64,000 bases of DNA from CBDCFV01 sp963664625 (GCA_963664625.1 OY761541.1:1674001-1738000), one strand, 5' to 3'; shown: positions 15,969 through 25,249, numbered from the stretch's first letter. Made by a program: numbers and translations. Notes: a model not told the origin generated them from the letters alone.

Positions 15969-18293
15969 TTACTTCGAGGCTTCCTTTTCCCAAATGGCTT
16001 CCAGTACCGTGCCGGGGTTCATCGGCAGGCTGTTGATCCGAACGCCCAACGCTTGATACAAGGCGTTGGAAATGGCGGCCATCGGGGGCACTATCCCGAC
16101 TTCCCCGACACCTCGGACGCCGAAGGGATGGGCCGGGTTAGCGACTTCCACGATCACCGTGTCTATCATCGGCAGGTCCAGGCTCACCGGCATCCGGTAG
16201 TCCAAGAAGCTGGAGTTCAGCATGTGGCCCTGCTCGTTCACGAAGTACTCTTCGTTCAACGCCCAGCCGACGCCTTGGGCGCAGGCCCCCTGTATCTGCC
16301 CTTCGACGTAGCTGGGATGGATGGCCTTGCCCACGTCCTGTAGTGCAGTGTACCGGAGGATCGTGACTTTGCCGGTTTCCGGGTCCACTTCCAGGTCCAC
16401 GATGTGGGTGGCCAATGCCGGCCCGGCGCCGCCGGGGTTGACTCCCGCCCGTCCGACGATGGGACCACCGGTGCCGTTCTGCCGAGCGGCCATCTGCCGG
16501 AAGGTCATCCGCAGTTCCTGGTCCGCCTTGTGCTGAAGCACCCCATCGACGTACTCAACGTCGTCAACGGAAATGTCCCATATCTTCGCCACCCGCTCCA
16601 TCATCTGCGCCTTGATGTCCAGGGCTGCTTGGTAGCAGGCCCAGCCCGTCTTGAACGTTACCCCGCTGCCGCCCGTGTTCGAGGTGAAGCCGATGGTGTC
16701 GGTGTCGGCGACTTGAGGCTTCACGTCCTCCACCGGGATACCCAGCACCTCGGCCAACTGCTGCGACACCGAAGTGCGGGTGCCGCCGATGTCGGGCGAA
16801 CCCTCCACCAGGTTCACCGTGCCATCGGGGTTCACCGTGGCGGTGGCCGAAGAGGGCCCGGTGTTGTTGCCCCAGAACCCGCTGGCCACGCCCCGGCCCC
16901 GGTAGGGACCGGTCAGTTCTGCCGAGTAATGGGGGTGGGCCTTGGTCGCCTCCAATGTCTCTACAAACCCCACCTTGGGCATCAACGGCCCGGTGGCGCG
17001 GCGCGTTCCCTCCTTCGCGCTGTTGATCAGCCTCAGGTCTACGGGGTCTATTTCCAGCTTCTCGGCCAGTTCGTCCAACGCCGTCTCCATGGCGAAAGCG
17101 GCGGAAGGGGACCCGGGGGCGCGGTAGGCCGCCGTCTTGGGACGGTTCACCACCACGTCGAACCCCTCAATGTAGGCGTTGGGAATGTCGTATGCCGCCA
17201 TCATGCACTGGGCCCCGCCCGGCACCGGCGATCCCGGGAACGCCCCGGCCTCGAAAATCAAGTGTGCTTCGGCGGCGGTCAGCTTGCCGTCCTTGGTCGC
17301 GCCCAGCATCACGCTGACTACCGTACCCGAGGTGGGGCCGGTAGCTTCGAATACCTCGGTGCGGCTCATCGCTATCTTGACCGGAGTGCCGGTCTTGCGC
17401 GCCAGCAGCGCCGCTAGCGGCTCCAAGTAAATGGCCAGCTTGGCCCCGAAGCCGCCGCCGATCTCCATGGGAACGGCCTTTACCTTGGAGACAGGGACTC
17501 CCACCATGCGTGCGGTGTGTTCCCGCACCGAGAAATGGCCCTGGCTGCTGGACCATACAGTCAGGTAGCCGTCGTCGTGCCACATGGCGGTGGCGGAGTG
17601 AGGCTCGATGTAGCCTTGGTGCACCGCTACCGTGGAAACCTCTTTCTCCACGATGACGTCGGCGTCCTTGAAACCCTGCTCAAGGTCGCCCAAGTGGAAC
17701 TCGAAACGGTTTGCGACGTTGGTGCTCTTTTCCGTGTCGTCCGCCGCGCGAGTTCCCCCGGCGCGGGAGGAGGCATTGTAGGTATTGGCCAGCCGTTCGT
17801 GCAGCAACGGCGCGTCATCGGACATGGCGTCCTTGGCCAACAGCACGGGAGTCAGGACTTCGTAGTCCACATCGATGAGGGACAGGGCCTCTTCGGCTAT
17901 GTGGGGACTGGTTGCGGCGACGGCGGCGATGGCGTGTCCCTTGTAAAGGGCCTTGTCCATCGCCAGGATGTTGTTGCTCAGGAACCCGAAGTTGACCATA
18001 GCGCCCTCGCCCTGGTCGGTGACAATCCCCGACGGGTGTTCGATGTCGTCCGACGTGATGACCGCCCTTACTCCGGGCAGCGCCAGGGCGCGGCTGGTGT
18101 CTATGGACTTGATCCGGGCGTGGGCGTGGGGACTGCGGAGCACCTTGCCATGCAGCATCTGCGGCAGGTTTATATCCGCGCTGTAGCGGGCCCGTCCGGT
18201 GACCTTGTCGGCCCCGTCATGCCGGATGGGCCTGGTCCCTACTACGTTGTACTCCTGGTTGGAAAGGACGATGTTGGGCTTGTAATCGAGCAT
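15969..18293 (-). CDS. Xanthine dehydrogenase family molybdopterin-binding subunit
   Basis: The protein has 774 residues, the full length of a stand-alone large subunit. An N-terminal aldehyde-oxidase/xanthine-dehydrogenase a/b hammerhead domain spans about residues 15-135 (RHDGADKVTGRARY), and the two molybdopterin-binding domains follow. GVGEVGIVPP near the C-terminus carries the expected catalytic Glu. The enzyme hydroxylates an aldehyde, purine or N-heterocycle in the cytoplasm. The FAD and 2Fe-2S subunits normally encoded beside it are missing from this window, so electron-transfer partners must lie elsewhere. Confidence 0.93.
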   Translation of the reverse strand: MLDYKPNIVLSNQEYNVVGTRPIRHDGADKVTGRARYSADINLPQMLHGKVLRSPHAHARIKSIDTSRALALPGVRAVITSDDIEHPSGIVTDQGEGAMVNFGFLSNNILAMDKALYKGHAIAAVAATSPHIAEEALSLIDVDYEVLTPVLLAKDAMSDDAPLLHERLANTYNASSRAGGTRAADDTEKSTNVANRFEFHLGDLEQGFKDADVIVEKEVSTVAVHQGYIEPHSATAMWHDDGYLTVWSSSQGHFSVREHTARMVGVPVSKVKAVPMEIGGGFGAKLAIYLEPLAALLARKTGTPVKIAMSRTEVFEATGPTSGTVVSVMLGATKDGKLTAAEAHLIFEAGAFPGSPVPGGAQCMMAAYDIPNAYIEGFDVVVNRPKTAAYRAPGSPSAAFAMETALDELAEKLEIDPVDLRLINSAKEGTRRATGPLMPKVGFVETLEATKAHPHYSAELTGPYRGRGVASGFWGNNTGPSSATATVNPDGTVNLVEGSPDIGGTRTSVSQQLAEVLGIPVEDVKPQVADTDTIGFTSNTGGSGVTFKTGWACYQAALDIKAQMMERVAKIWDISVDDVEYVDGVLQHKADQELRMTFRQMAARQNGTGGPIVGRAGVNPGGAGPALATHIVDLEVDPETGKVTILRYTALQDVGKAIHPSYVEGQIQGACAQGVGWALNEEYFVNEQGHMLNSSFLDYRMPVSLDLPMIDTVIVEVANPAHPFGVRGVGEVGIVPPMAAISNALYQALGVRINSLPMNPGTVLEAIWEKEASK

Positions 18294-18351
18294 TCTTTGT
18301 CTCCAGATATGGCTTTATGCGGGAAGCAAGTTGGTAGTGACCATAATATTA

Positions 18352-18627
18352 TCACAAGCTGGGCGCCCCGCCTCTACGCGACGTGGCGATTGCTTCCAAG
18401 TGGTGCTCCCATTCCGGCTCTCGCTCCGGGCCTTCCAACGCATCGCACGCAACAAAGAATGCTTGCAGGTCAGCCGGTGACTCAAACGGCTTAACCCGCT
18501 GCTGTTCTCTGATACGGTCCCACCCAGCGGCCGTCAACCAAGCGTTCAACGTCATACCCTCTCTGCGCGCTTGGTCAACGAACCTGTCACGTTCCTCGTC
18601 GGGAATGATCAACTGGACTCTGGCCAC
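18352..18627 (-). CDS. Ribbon-helix-helix antitoxin-like protein (VapB type)
   Basis: About 91 residues from the GTG at 18627, chosen because gaggga lies about six bases upstream; a GTG at 18645 would add six residues. An N-terminal RHH segment (VQLIIPDEERDRFVDQA, then GMTLNAWL) is followed by a tail ending EPEWEHHLEAI, typical of antitoxins that pair with PIN-domain VapC. No toxin gene follows: 58 bases later the molybdopterin gene begins. It may be an orphan antitoxin or regulator. Confidence 0.7.
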   Translation of the reverse strand: MARVQLIIPDEERDRFVDQARREGMTLNAWLTAAGWDRIREQQRVKPFESPADLQAFFVACDALEGPEREPEWEHHLEAIATSRRGGAPSL

Positions 18628-18648
18628 TATCTTCCCTCGTCTCACATT

Positions 18649-18673
18649 TGATGTGTTTGTATTATACGCATCA
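18649..18673 (-). promoter_or_regulatory. Candidate promoter and operator of the RHH gene
   Basis: On the minus strand a perfect TATAAT (18666-18661) sits inside an imperfect 25-bp dyad with tgatg and catca ends. This fits autoregulation by an RHH protein. No good -35 box is present. Confidence 0.45.
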
Positions 18674-18782
18674 TACGGTGGTAGGGCTGGCTACACCCGC
18701 CATTGACTCTCCTCTCCCTCAACCGTAAACTGCCGGAAAAGACCACCGGGGCGGCAAAGCCCCTTTGATTAAGCGAGGAAAG

Positions 18783-20414
18783 ATGTCTGCAAACGGACTC
18801 TCCCGTCAACTGGTATACGGCCAAAAAGGCATGGTGTGTTCCAATTCTCCCCTGGCCGCGTCGGTGGGCATCAAGGTGATGCAGGACGGCGGAAACGTCT
18901 TTGACGCCGCCCTGGCCGTGGCTGCCGCCGAGACGGTCATGATCGTGCCGTCGTGCGGCGTCGGCGGAGACTCCTTCATACTGCTTTATGAAGCCGCCGC
19001 CGGCAAAATAACCGGCATAAACAGCAGCGGCGTGGCCGCCTCGGGCGCCACGGCGGACTACTACCGCTCTCAAGGACACAAGACCATGCCCTTGACCGGC
19101 CCTCACGCTGCCTCCGTCCCCGGTGAGATAGCCGCTTGGGAGGAGGTGCACCACCGTTTCTGCACCAAGCCCTTCGCCCAACTGCTGGACCCGGCCATCG
19201 GCTACGCTTCCGACGGCTTTCCTGTGCCGCCGGGCATCGGCCGCAATTTCGAGCACGGCGTTTCCAAGCTTTCCCAGTTCCCCTCTACGGTGGAGGTCTA
19301 CATGAAGGACGGCTCGCCTCCAGGAGAGGGGGACATCCTGGTCAACCGGGACCTTGCCCGCACCCTGCGCCGCATCGCCGAGGGCGGGGCCGACGAGTTT
19401 TACCGCGGCGGCTTGGCCCGCGAGATAGTGGCCGGGTTGCGGGACGCCGGAGGCTTTTTCACCGAGGACGACTTCGCCGGGCACTACGCCGAGGTCTATG
19501 ACCCCATTTCCACCGGCTACCGGGGACACACCGTCTACGAGACCCGCCCACCGTCCCAAGGTTATATGCTTCTGGAGATACTGAACTTGATGGAGGGCTT
19601 CGACTTGGCCGGTTCGGGCCCCGATGAAGACGCCGAAAGAATGCACCTGCTGGTCGAAGCCAAGAAGATCGCCTACGGCGACCGCAACCGGCTGGCCGGC
19701 GACCCCAAATTCGTGGAATGGCCCTTGGACGAACTGATTTCCAAGGAGTACGCCGAGCGTCGCCGCAGCGACATAGACCCGCGCCGAGCCGCGGGCGAAA
19801 CTCCTCCTCTGGAGCCAGTGAAGGCTGGCGGCGACACCACCTACTTCTGCGCCGCCGACGGGGAGGGCAACGCCGTTTCCTGGATTCACAGCCTCTCCAA
19901 CGCCTTCGGCTCCGGCTTGGTGGCCAAGGGCACCGGGGTGCTGCTCAACAACCGCGCGGGACGCGGCTTCAGCCTGACTCCCGGTCACCCCAACGAGATT
20001 GAACCGGGCAAGCGCACTATGCACACACTGAACTGCTACATGACACTCAAGGACGGCAAGCCGGCCATCGTCGGAGGCACGCCCGGCGGCGACCACCAGG
20101 TCCAGTGCAACGCTCAAATATTGACCAACTTGATCGACCTTGGCATGGACCCGCAGGAAGCGGTGGAGGCGCCCCGCTGGTGGAGCTTCCCCGGCACCGA
20201 CCCCGCCAGCCTGGACACTCCGTTGGAACTTCGGGTCGAGGCGGAGATGACCGAGGAGACCGCCCAAAGGCTGGAAAAACTGGGGCACAAAGTGGTGCGG
20301 CGCCGTCCGGGGATCCACGACGGCAAGGTACAACTTATCTTGATCGACCAGCGGCGCGGAGTGTTGATGGGCGCGTCTGACCCGCGAGGCGACGGCCACG
20401 CTGCCCCTTGGTAA
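18783..20414 (+). CDS. Gamma-glutamyltransferase family protein (Ntn hydrolase)
   Basis: About 543 residues from the ATG at 18783, which follows gaggaaag; a TTG at 18765 is less likely. CGVGGDSFILL near residue 60 and GGDTTYFCAADG near 350 match the family. Thr352 (first Thr of TTY) is the expected nucleophile released by autoprocessing into two chains. The reaction is transfer or hydrolysis of gamma-glutamyl groups, or acylase activity in related subfamilies. No clear signal peptide is seen, unlike periplasmic GGT, so a cytoplasmic location or an acylase-like role is possible. Confidence 0.9.
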   Translation: MSANGLSRQLVYGQKGMVCSNSPLAASVGIKVMQDGGNVFDAALAVAAAETVMIVPSCGVGGDSFILLYEAAAGKITGINSSGVAASGATADYYRSQGHKTMPLTGPHAASVPGEIAAWEEVHHRFCTKPFAQLLDPAIGYASDGFPVPPGIGRNFEHGVSKLSQFPSTVEVYMKDGSPPGEGDILVNRDLARTLRRIAEGGADEFYRGGLAREIVAGLRDAGGFFTEDDFAGHYAEVYDPISTGYRGHTVYETRPPSQGYMLLEILNLMEGFDLAGSGPDEDAERMHLLVEAKKIAYGDRNRLAGDPKFVEWPLDELISKEYAERRRSDIDPRRAAGETPPLEPVKAGGDTTYFCAADGEGNAVSWIHSLSNAFGSGLVAKGTGVLLNNRAGRGFSLTPGHPNEIEPGKRTMHTLNCYMTLKDGKPAIVGGTPGGDHQVQCNAQILTNLIDLGMDPQEAVEAPRWWSFPGTDPASLDTPLELRVEAEMTEETAQRLEKLGHKVVRRRPGIHDGKVQLILIDQRRGVLMGASDPRGDGHAAPW

Positions 20415-20450
20415 CATAGCAAACCTATCGAAGTCCGAATAGTACGGCAC

Positions 20451-20864
20451 ATGGACGACAGGACCTCTATCTGGAGTGTGCCGGCCAAGTGGCAAAAGGC
20501 CTTTTTCTGGCTGTTCACCCTTCAATTGGCCATCATCACCGGTATTCTCATTTGGTATCATGTATGGGTAAAGACTGACGACACAAGGGTACAGACGTTC
20601 ATTGCCATCGGCCACGACGTTGGCGGGTTTGTCCTCCCCGTCACCGCATTGACTTTCATCTTGGTTGAGGTGGGCTTTATGCTTTCCGAGATATTCCTGA
20701 GGGAACGCTTTGAAAAAGGCCGGGAAGAGGGGTTGGAACAAGGGTTGGAACAGGAAAAGAAGCGGCGGAAAGAACGGGCTGCCCGTCTCGTCGACAGCGG
20801 CAAGCTCCCCCCCGAGGCCCTAGAGCTTCTATTCAACGACGAAGAACAGGACCCTCAGGCCTGA
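20451..20864 (+). CDS. Small membrane protein with charged C-terminal helix
   Basis: The protein has 137 residues. Two hydrophobic segments (about 17-38 and 58-80) are followed by a highly charged helix containing repeated EGLEQ units and Lys/Arg/Glu runs. I do not recognise the family. It lies 36 bases after the gamma-glutamyltransferase gene and 31 bases before the PIG-L gene, all on the same strand, so co-transcription is possible. Confidence 0.65.
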   Translation: MDDRTSIWSVPAKWQKAFFWLFTLQLAIITGILIWYHVWVKTDDTRVQTFIAIGHDVGGFVLPVTALTFILVEVGFMLSEIFLRERFEKGREEGLEQGLEQEKKRRKERAARLVDSGKLPPEALELLFNDEEQDPQA

Positions 20865-20895
20865 TCGTCCTTTCTGAAACAACGCTGGAGGTCTT

Positions 20896-21756
20896 ATGCC
20901 CGACTATCGCCTGCTCGCCTGCTTCGCCCACCCTGACGACGAGGCCTTCCCCGTCGGCGGGGCATTGGCAGCCCACACCAGGCGAGGAGTGGACGTGCGA
21001 CTGGTCACCACCACCCTGGGCGAGGAGGGCGAAATCCGGCAGGAAGGGTCGGCCACCCGGGAGACGTTGGGACAGATTCGCAAGGTCGAGCTTGGCTGCG
21101 CCGTCCAGGCCCTGCGCTTGGGCAGCAACGACGTGTGGGGCTACCGCGATTCAGGAATGCAGGGCTGGGAGTCCAACAACCACCCCAAGGCCTTCATCAA
21201 CGCCGACTCCGCCGAGGTGGTGGAACATCTTGTCTTGGAGATGCGCTGCTTCCGCCCCCAAGTGGTTCTGACTTTCGGCCCCGACGGGCTGTACGGACAC
21301 CCCGACCACATCGCCATCTCCAACCACACCACCGAGGCCTTCCGGCTGGCCGCCGACCCGGCAGCCTTTCCCCACCAGTTGTCCGCCGGGATCGAGCCAC
21401 ACCAGCCGCAGCGCCTGTTTTACAGCGTGCGCCCGCGGGGTTTCCGCCGCCAGTGGGCCGAGGCCCTGCGCGGCGCAGGCATCGACTGGCCCATGCCTAA
21501 TCCCGAACAGGACCTTCAGGGCGTTCCGGATGAGGAGATGCACCTTGAGCTGGACGTTTCCGGCGACGGCGACATGGAAGCCAAGATAGCCTGCATCCTG
21601 TGCCACCGCACCCAAGTCGCTCCCGACTGGCCCTACCACCGCGTCCCCCGCCACGTCACCGCCCGCATCCTGGGCCGCGAGTTCTACGTCCGAGCCTACC
21701 CGCCGGTCGCCGCGGGAGAAACCGTCAGCGGCGACTTCTTCGAGGGGATTGATTAA
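20896..21756 (+). CDS. PIG-L/LmbE family deacetylase
   Basis: The protein has 286 residues. AHPDDE at 11-16 and GHPDHIAISNH further on supply the zinc-binding His and Asp and the HxxH pair of PIG-L hydrolases. Family members remove N-acetyl groups from sugars such as GlcNAc-inositol, or cut mycothiol and bacillithiol conjugates. The substrate here is unknown. A ggagg site six bases before the ATG supports the start. Confidence 0.92.
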   Translation: MPDYRLLACFAHPDDEAFPVGGALAAHTRRGVDVRLVTTTLGEEGEIRQEGSATRETLGQIRKVELGCAVQALRLGSNDVWGYRDSGMQGWESNNHPKAFINADSAEVVEHLVLEMRCFRPQVVLTFGPDGLYGHPDHIAISNHTTEAFRLAADPAAFPHQLSAGIEPHQPQRLFYSVRPRGFRRQWAEALRGAGIDWPMPNPEQDLQGVPDEEMHLELDVSGDGDMEAKIACILCHRTQVAPDWPYHRVPRHVTARILGREFYVRAYPPVAAGETVSGDFFEGID

Positions 21757-21816
21757 ACGCCGAGAACGCAAAGACCGCCGAGAAATTCATAGAAACCTCT
21801 CGGCGGTCTCGGCGTT
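21756..21816. terminator. Nested hairpin between convergent genes
   Basis: Outer arms aacgccgag/ctcggcgtt and inner arms accgccgaga/tctcggcggt form a long hairpin between the PIG-L stop and the end of the VOC gene. It can act in both directions, and also resembles common cgc-cgag intergenic repeats. Confidence 0.55.
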
Positions 21817-21827
21817 GAAAAATCAGG

Positions 21828-22244
21828 CTAGGCCAGAACGACCTTCTCCTCGCCTTCCTTGGGCCGCTGGATTATCTCCACGCTCACCTCGTCGGGCGCG
21901 ACGATGAAGGCCACGGCGGAGCCCGAGGGCATCACCCACGGCTCGCAGTTGAAGTGGACGTTGTTGGACTTCAGCGTGGCCGCCAAGGCCATGATGTCGT
22001 CGGTCATGAATCCCAAGTGGTCCAGGCCGTAGCGCGGCTCGGTGGAGCCGGCCACCGGGTCTTCACCCTCGGCCCGCCCCGAAATGGTCATCAGGTAGGT
22101 GCCGTTCAGCGACAGCTCGATGGACTTTGTGTTGGATAACGGCCGCTCTCCGACGATTTCAGCCCCGAAGTTGTCACAGTAGAACTTGGCTGCGCCATCC
22201 GGGTCGGCGCTGCGGAAGTGAAGGTGGTTATAAGAGACGTTCAC
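21828..22244 (-). CDS. VOC (glyoxalase/dioxygenase superfamily) protein
   Basis: The protein has 138 residues with paired beta-alpha-beta-beta-beta modules. It opens with MNVSYNHLHFRSADPDGAAK and later has RYGLDHLGFMTDD, giving the first-strand His and a second-module His for metal binding. VOC enzymes include glyoxalases, epimerases and ring-cleavage dioxygenases; the substrate cannot be told. Length fits a single two-module protein. Confidence 0.85.
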   Translation of the reverse strand: MNVSYNHLHFRSADPDGAAKFYCDNFGAEIVGERPLSNTKSIELSLNGTYLMTISGRAEGEDPVAGSTEPRYGLDHLGFMTDDIMALAATLKSNNVHFNCEPWVMPSGSAVAFIVAPDEVSVEIIQRPKEGEEKVVLA

Positions 22245-22318
22245 GGGTTCCCTCCTGTACGAGTTAATTTGCTGTGATAGTGTATCCCAAATGGTCTCGC
22301 CCGGCGAACCCGGGTTTC

Positions 22319-22398
22319 AACGCAGAGAGCGCAGAGGCTGTTGTGCAATCCCTTATGAATCTCCGCGTCCTCTGCGTTTTCTCTGCGCCCTCTGCGTT
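22319..22398. repeat. cgcagag-type inverted repeat
   Basis: Left arm 22319-22336 (aacgcagagagcgcagag) and right arm 22381-22398 pair with one mismatch. It sits between two minus-strand genes, 8 bases after the stop of the upstream one, and may terminate transcription. A related cgcagag patch lies at 54209-54237. Confidence 0.6.
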
Positions 22399-22406
22399 AA
22401 AATAGC

Positions 22407-23267
22407 CTAGTTTAGGAAGTCCGCCGTCCATTGCTGGTAGTTGGCGCGTCGGGTGAACTGGGCCATCTGCTCGTCCGTCGCCAGGTTGGGGCGCAGGTCG
22501 GCGGGCGGCGCCCCATCGCGCAGGGCCTTCAGGGTATCGTGGACCGCCTTCACCGCCGCCGAGAAGGGCAGGTGCCCCTGCAACGCCACGCGGACGCCGT
22601 TGGCCCCCAGCCATTCCTTGTCCTGCAACTCGCCGGTGGTCCCGCCCAGCAGCAACGGCACCGACAGCTCGGCGGTCACCGTCGCCACCTCGTCGCGGGT
22701 GGATGCCCCGGCCAGGAACATGGCGTCCACCCCGGCCTGTTCGTAGGCCTTGGCCCTCTTGATGGCATCCTCTATGCCGTTCACCTGCAGGGCGCTGGTG
22801 CGTCCGGCGATGGTCAGGTTCGGGTCGGTGCGCCCGGCCAGCGCCGCCTTCATCTTGCCCACGCCCTCCTCGACGGACAGCAACTGGGTGCCGCCCCCGC
22901 CAAAGCTGCGTGGCAGCACCGTGTCCTCGATGGTCAGGGCCGATACCCCGGCGGTCTCCAACTCCTCCACCGTCCGCATCACGTTCAGGGCGTTGCCGTA
23001 GCCGTGGTCGGCGTCCACCATCAGCGACAGGTCGCCGGCTCGGCAGATGCGGTGTATCTGCTGGGCGAACTCGGTCAAGGTCAGCACCACCAAGTCCGGC
23101 GCCCCCAGCACCGTGAACGAGGCGATGGACCCGGCGAACATCCCCACCTCGAACCCCAGGTCCTCGGCAATCCGCGCCGAAATCGGGTCGAACACCGACG
23201 CCGGGTGCACGCACTGGTCCCCGGCCAGAATCCCCCGGTATCTCTCTCTTCGAGCGGTCAGGTTCAT
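22407..23267 (-). CDS. Isocitrate lyase/PEP mutase family protein, oxaloacetate decarboxylase-like
   Basis: About 286 residues from the ATG at 23267, which follows gaggag; a start at 23357 would add 30 residues with no support. MVDADHGYGNALNVMRT, then TIEDTVLPRSFG and GTQLLSVEEGVGKMKAAL, match the oxaloacetate decarboxylase branch of the PEP mutase superfamily. The KKCGH loop of isocitrate lyase is absent. The TIM-barrel enzyme would bind Mg and decarboxylate oxaloacetate or a related 2-oxo acid in the cytoplasm. Confidence 0.85.
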   Translation of the reverse strand: MNLTARRERYRGILAGDQCVHPASVFDPISARIAEDLGFEVGMFAGSIASFTVLGAPDLVVLTLTEFAQQIHRICRAGDLSLMVDADHGYGNALNVMRTVEELETAGVSALTIEDTVLPRSFGGGGTQLLSVEEGVGKMKAALAGRTDPNLTIAGRTSALQVNGIEDAIKRAKAYEQAGVDAMFLAGASTRDEVATVTAELSVPLLLGGTTGELQDKEWLGANGVRVALQGHLPFSAAVKAVHDTLKALRDGAPPADLRPNLATDEQMAQFTRRANYQQWTADFLN

Positions 23268-23363
23268 ATCGCTCCTCTTCTGCGGTGGTATACTGGCCCT
23301 CCCAAGGCTGGAAACGGCATACTTCGGGCCGCTGCCAATTCTAACATAAGGGGACATAATCCA

Positions 23364-23807
23364 ATGGACACGTCAAACAAGGATTCGGTGGCCCAGAAAA
23401 AGCAGACCCCCAAACAATGGATTATTCTGCCGGGAATCACCGTTGGAGGGGAAGTGGGAACTTTCAATGCTGATTTCGTCATTTGGAACCGGGACAGGAC
23501 CCAATCCCTTGCTTTGAACGGGGTCGTCGACACCGGTGCGTCTTATACCCTGGTCCCCGAGGCAATGCTGGATAAGTTGGGTATCGAACGGCTACAGTCA
23601 AAAGTATTCACCCTGGCCGATGGCTCCAGGGTCGAACTTTCCCTGGGTTGGGTGGAAATGGAGTTGGAAGGCGAAACCGGACACGTATACATCGTCTTTG
23701 GCCCGGACAACGGAAAAGTCCTGTTGGGGGCAATGGCGTTGGAGACATTCGCACTGGCAGCCGACGCCAAGTACCGCCGCTTGATCCCAGCCGAACTGAC
23801 GCTGTGA
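23364..23807 (+). CDS. Retropepsin-like aspartic protease domain protein
   Basis: The protein has 147 residues from the ATG at 23364. NGVVDTGASYTLVPE carries the DTGAS active-site motif at 56-60, and a hydrophobic VLLGAMALE later matches the closing loop of clan AA proteases. A single domain of this size would need to dimerise to form a full active site. No transposon partner is present, so this is a cellular gene. Two smaller relatives lie at 55009-55811. Confidence 0.8.
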   Translation: MDTSNKDSVAQKKQTPKQWIILPGITVGGEVGTFNADFVIWNRDRTQSLALNGVVDTGASYTLVPEAMLDKLGIERLQSKVFTLADGSRVELSLGWVEMELEGETGHVYIVFGPDNGKVLLGAMALETFALAADAKYRRLIPAELTL

Positions 23808-23830
23808 CGTAATCCTGTGAGGTAAACATC

Positions 23831-24727
23831 ATGGTCAAGATAATCGGAGTGGACTTCAGTGGGGCAAAGGAACGGGGTAAGCGCAGCAATACATGGATTA
23901 CTGAAGGGACACTAGAGGAAGGACAAAATGAAAGACTGCGAATTATATGTTGCGAATCCATAAGTAGAAGTAATCTCGCAGGACGTCTGAAGAAACGAGA
24001 CTACTCGGTAGCAGCTATGGATTTCCCTTTTTCGGTGCCAATTGCCTTCGCTAGGTACTGGAAACCCGATGCAGATAAGATGCCAGACCTGTGGTGTGCG
24101 GCATCCAAACTCAATGATCCAGAGCAATTCAAGAAAGAAGTAAACGATTTCGCGCCAGCAGTCGCAGATGAGGTCTTACGCGTTGGAGATATGCATGTGC
24201 CAGGGTGCTACTCTTGCTTACATCGAGCACAGCCAAATATGGTGCCAATGACCTTCGAAGGAATGAAGCTATTACACACTCTTACGAACGCAGGTCGCTA
24301 TCATATTCCGCCACTTCCCAGACCACGGACTCCATCGCCAGTTCTGTTGGAAGTGATGCCAGGCGCGGCCCTCGCTGCCTTCGGTATGCCCGACAAAGGT
24401 TACAAAGGGGGTACTAAAGCCAATCAACTGCGGAAAGAGATCCTTAACAACCTATCCCATAAATCAGGGATCAGCTTACCCAACCTATCTAAGTTCTGCG
24501 ACCGATGCCTAAAGAATGACAATGCGCTTGATTCTCTAGTCGCTGCCGTGGTGGCTGCACTTTGGCATAACAAGAAAGCGTTTCATACGCCGTCTAACAA
24601 AATCGTATCGTCCATTTGCCGCCCGACATCTACCCGTTGGGCTTCCTCGGAAGCTCTCGGTATGCGAGAGCTTGAAGCGGCACGTAAAGAAGGATGGATT
24701 TACGTGCCAGAATGTCCCAAGAAGTAG
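23831..24727 (+). CDS. DUF429 protein (RNase H-like fold)
   Basis: The protein has 298 residues. It opens with IIGVDFSGAK and has AAMDFPFSVP further on, both typical of DUF429, a predicted RNase H-like nuclease family of unknown role. The C-terminal NALDSLVAAVVAAL supplies the final conserved Asp. The gene is visibly lower in GC than its neighbours, which suggests recent acquisition. It starts 23 bases after the retropepsin-like gene. Confidence 0.8.
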   Translation: MVKIIGVDFSGAKERGKRSNTWITEGTLEEGQNERLRIICCESISRSNLAGRLKKRDYSVAAMDFPFSVPIAFARYWKPDADKMPDLWCAASKLNDPEQFKKEVNDFAPAVADEVLRVGDMHVPGCYSCLHRAQPNMVPMTFEGMKLLHTLTNAGRYHIPPLPRPRTPSPVLLEVMPGAALAAFGMPDKGYKGGTKANQLRKEILNNLSHKSGISLPNLSKFCDRCLKNDNALDSLVAAVVAALWHNKKAFHTPSNKIVSSICRPTSTRWASSEALGMRELEAARKEGWIYVPECPKK

Positions 24728-24837
24728 TATCTGCGCCCTATGCATTGCCCCCCCTGACACCCCCCGGTTGCCACACGCCGCGCCGACGTTTAAGCTACGC
24801 CTCAAGACACCTCCATCAGGGAGCAACAAGAAATTCA

Positions 24838-25218
24838 ATGGTAGCCACCGACCGCGTATCCACCATCTTCACCGACGCCCGAGCCATCCACGGTGACGCA
24901 CTCCGCCAGTTGGATGCGGGCGACATTCGTGACGCTGCGGAAAAGGCCTGGTGCGCCACCAAGCGTGCCACCGACGCGCTGATCCTGGCCAGGACAGGAG
25001 CGGAGCCGGAACATTCCCCGGACACTACCAGAGGACTGGTCTTACTGGCCAGAACAGACAGCGCAATTGACCCTTTGGTCGGACGCTATTTCTCCAGGCA
25101 GGGACACCTGCACGGCGCCTGCTTTTACTTGGGCGTTTGCGAGCCTGCCCATGAAGTTGATCGTCGCATCCGCCAGACTGCCGACTACATCAACGACGCA
25201 GAAAATCTGGCATGTTAA
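24838..25218 (+). CDS. HEPN-like (PaREP1-type) small protein, copy A
   Basis: The protein has 126 residues from the ATG at 24838. Start choice rests on alignment with copy B, where homology begins at the same VATD residues and the preceding gagcaacaag is shared. DAAEKAWCATKRATDALIL is the helical core seen in PaREP1-type HEPN proteins. The catalytic R-x4-6-H motif is not obvious. It is a tandem duplicate of the next gene. Confidence 0.65.
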   Translation: MVATDRVSTIFTDARAIHGDALRQLDAGDIRDAAEKAWCATKRATDALILARTGAEPEHSPDTTRGLVLLARTDSAIDPLVGRYFSRQGHLHGACFYLGVCEPAHEVDRRIRQTADYINDAENLAC

Positions 25219-25249
25219 GCCAGTCGCAGACAGGAGCAACAAGACACCC

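Noticed and set aside
18642..20741. A 699-codon minus-strand open frame
   Set aside because: It lies antisense to the gamma-glutamyltransferase gene, which has clear family motifs. The antisense frame has low-complexity composition typical of GC-rich shadow frames.
22431..23363. Plus-strand extension of the retropepsin-like frame
   Set aside because: It runs antisense across the oxaloacetate-decarboxylase-like gene and would need an unlikely fusion. The ATG at 23364 begins the real domain.
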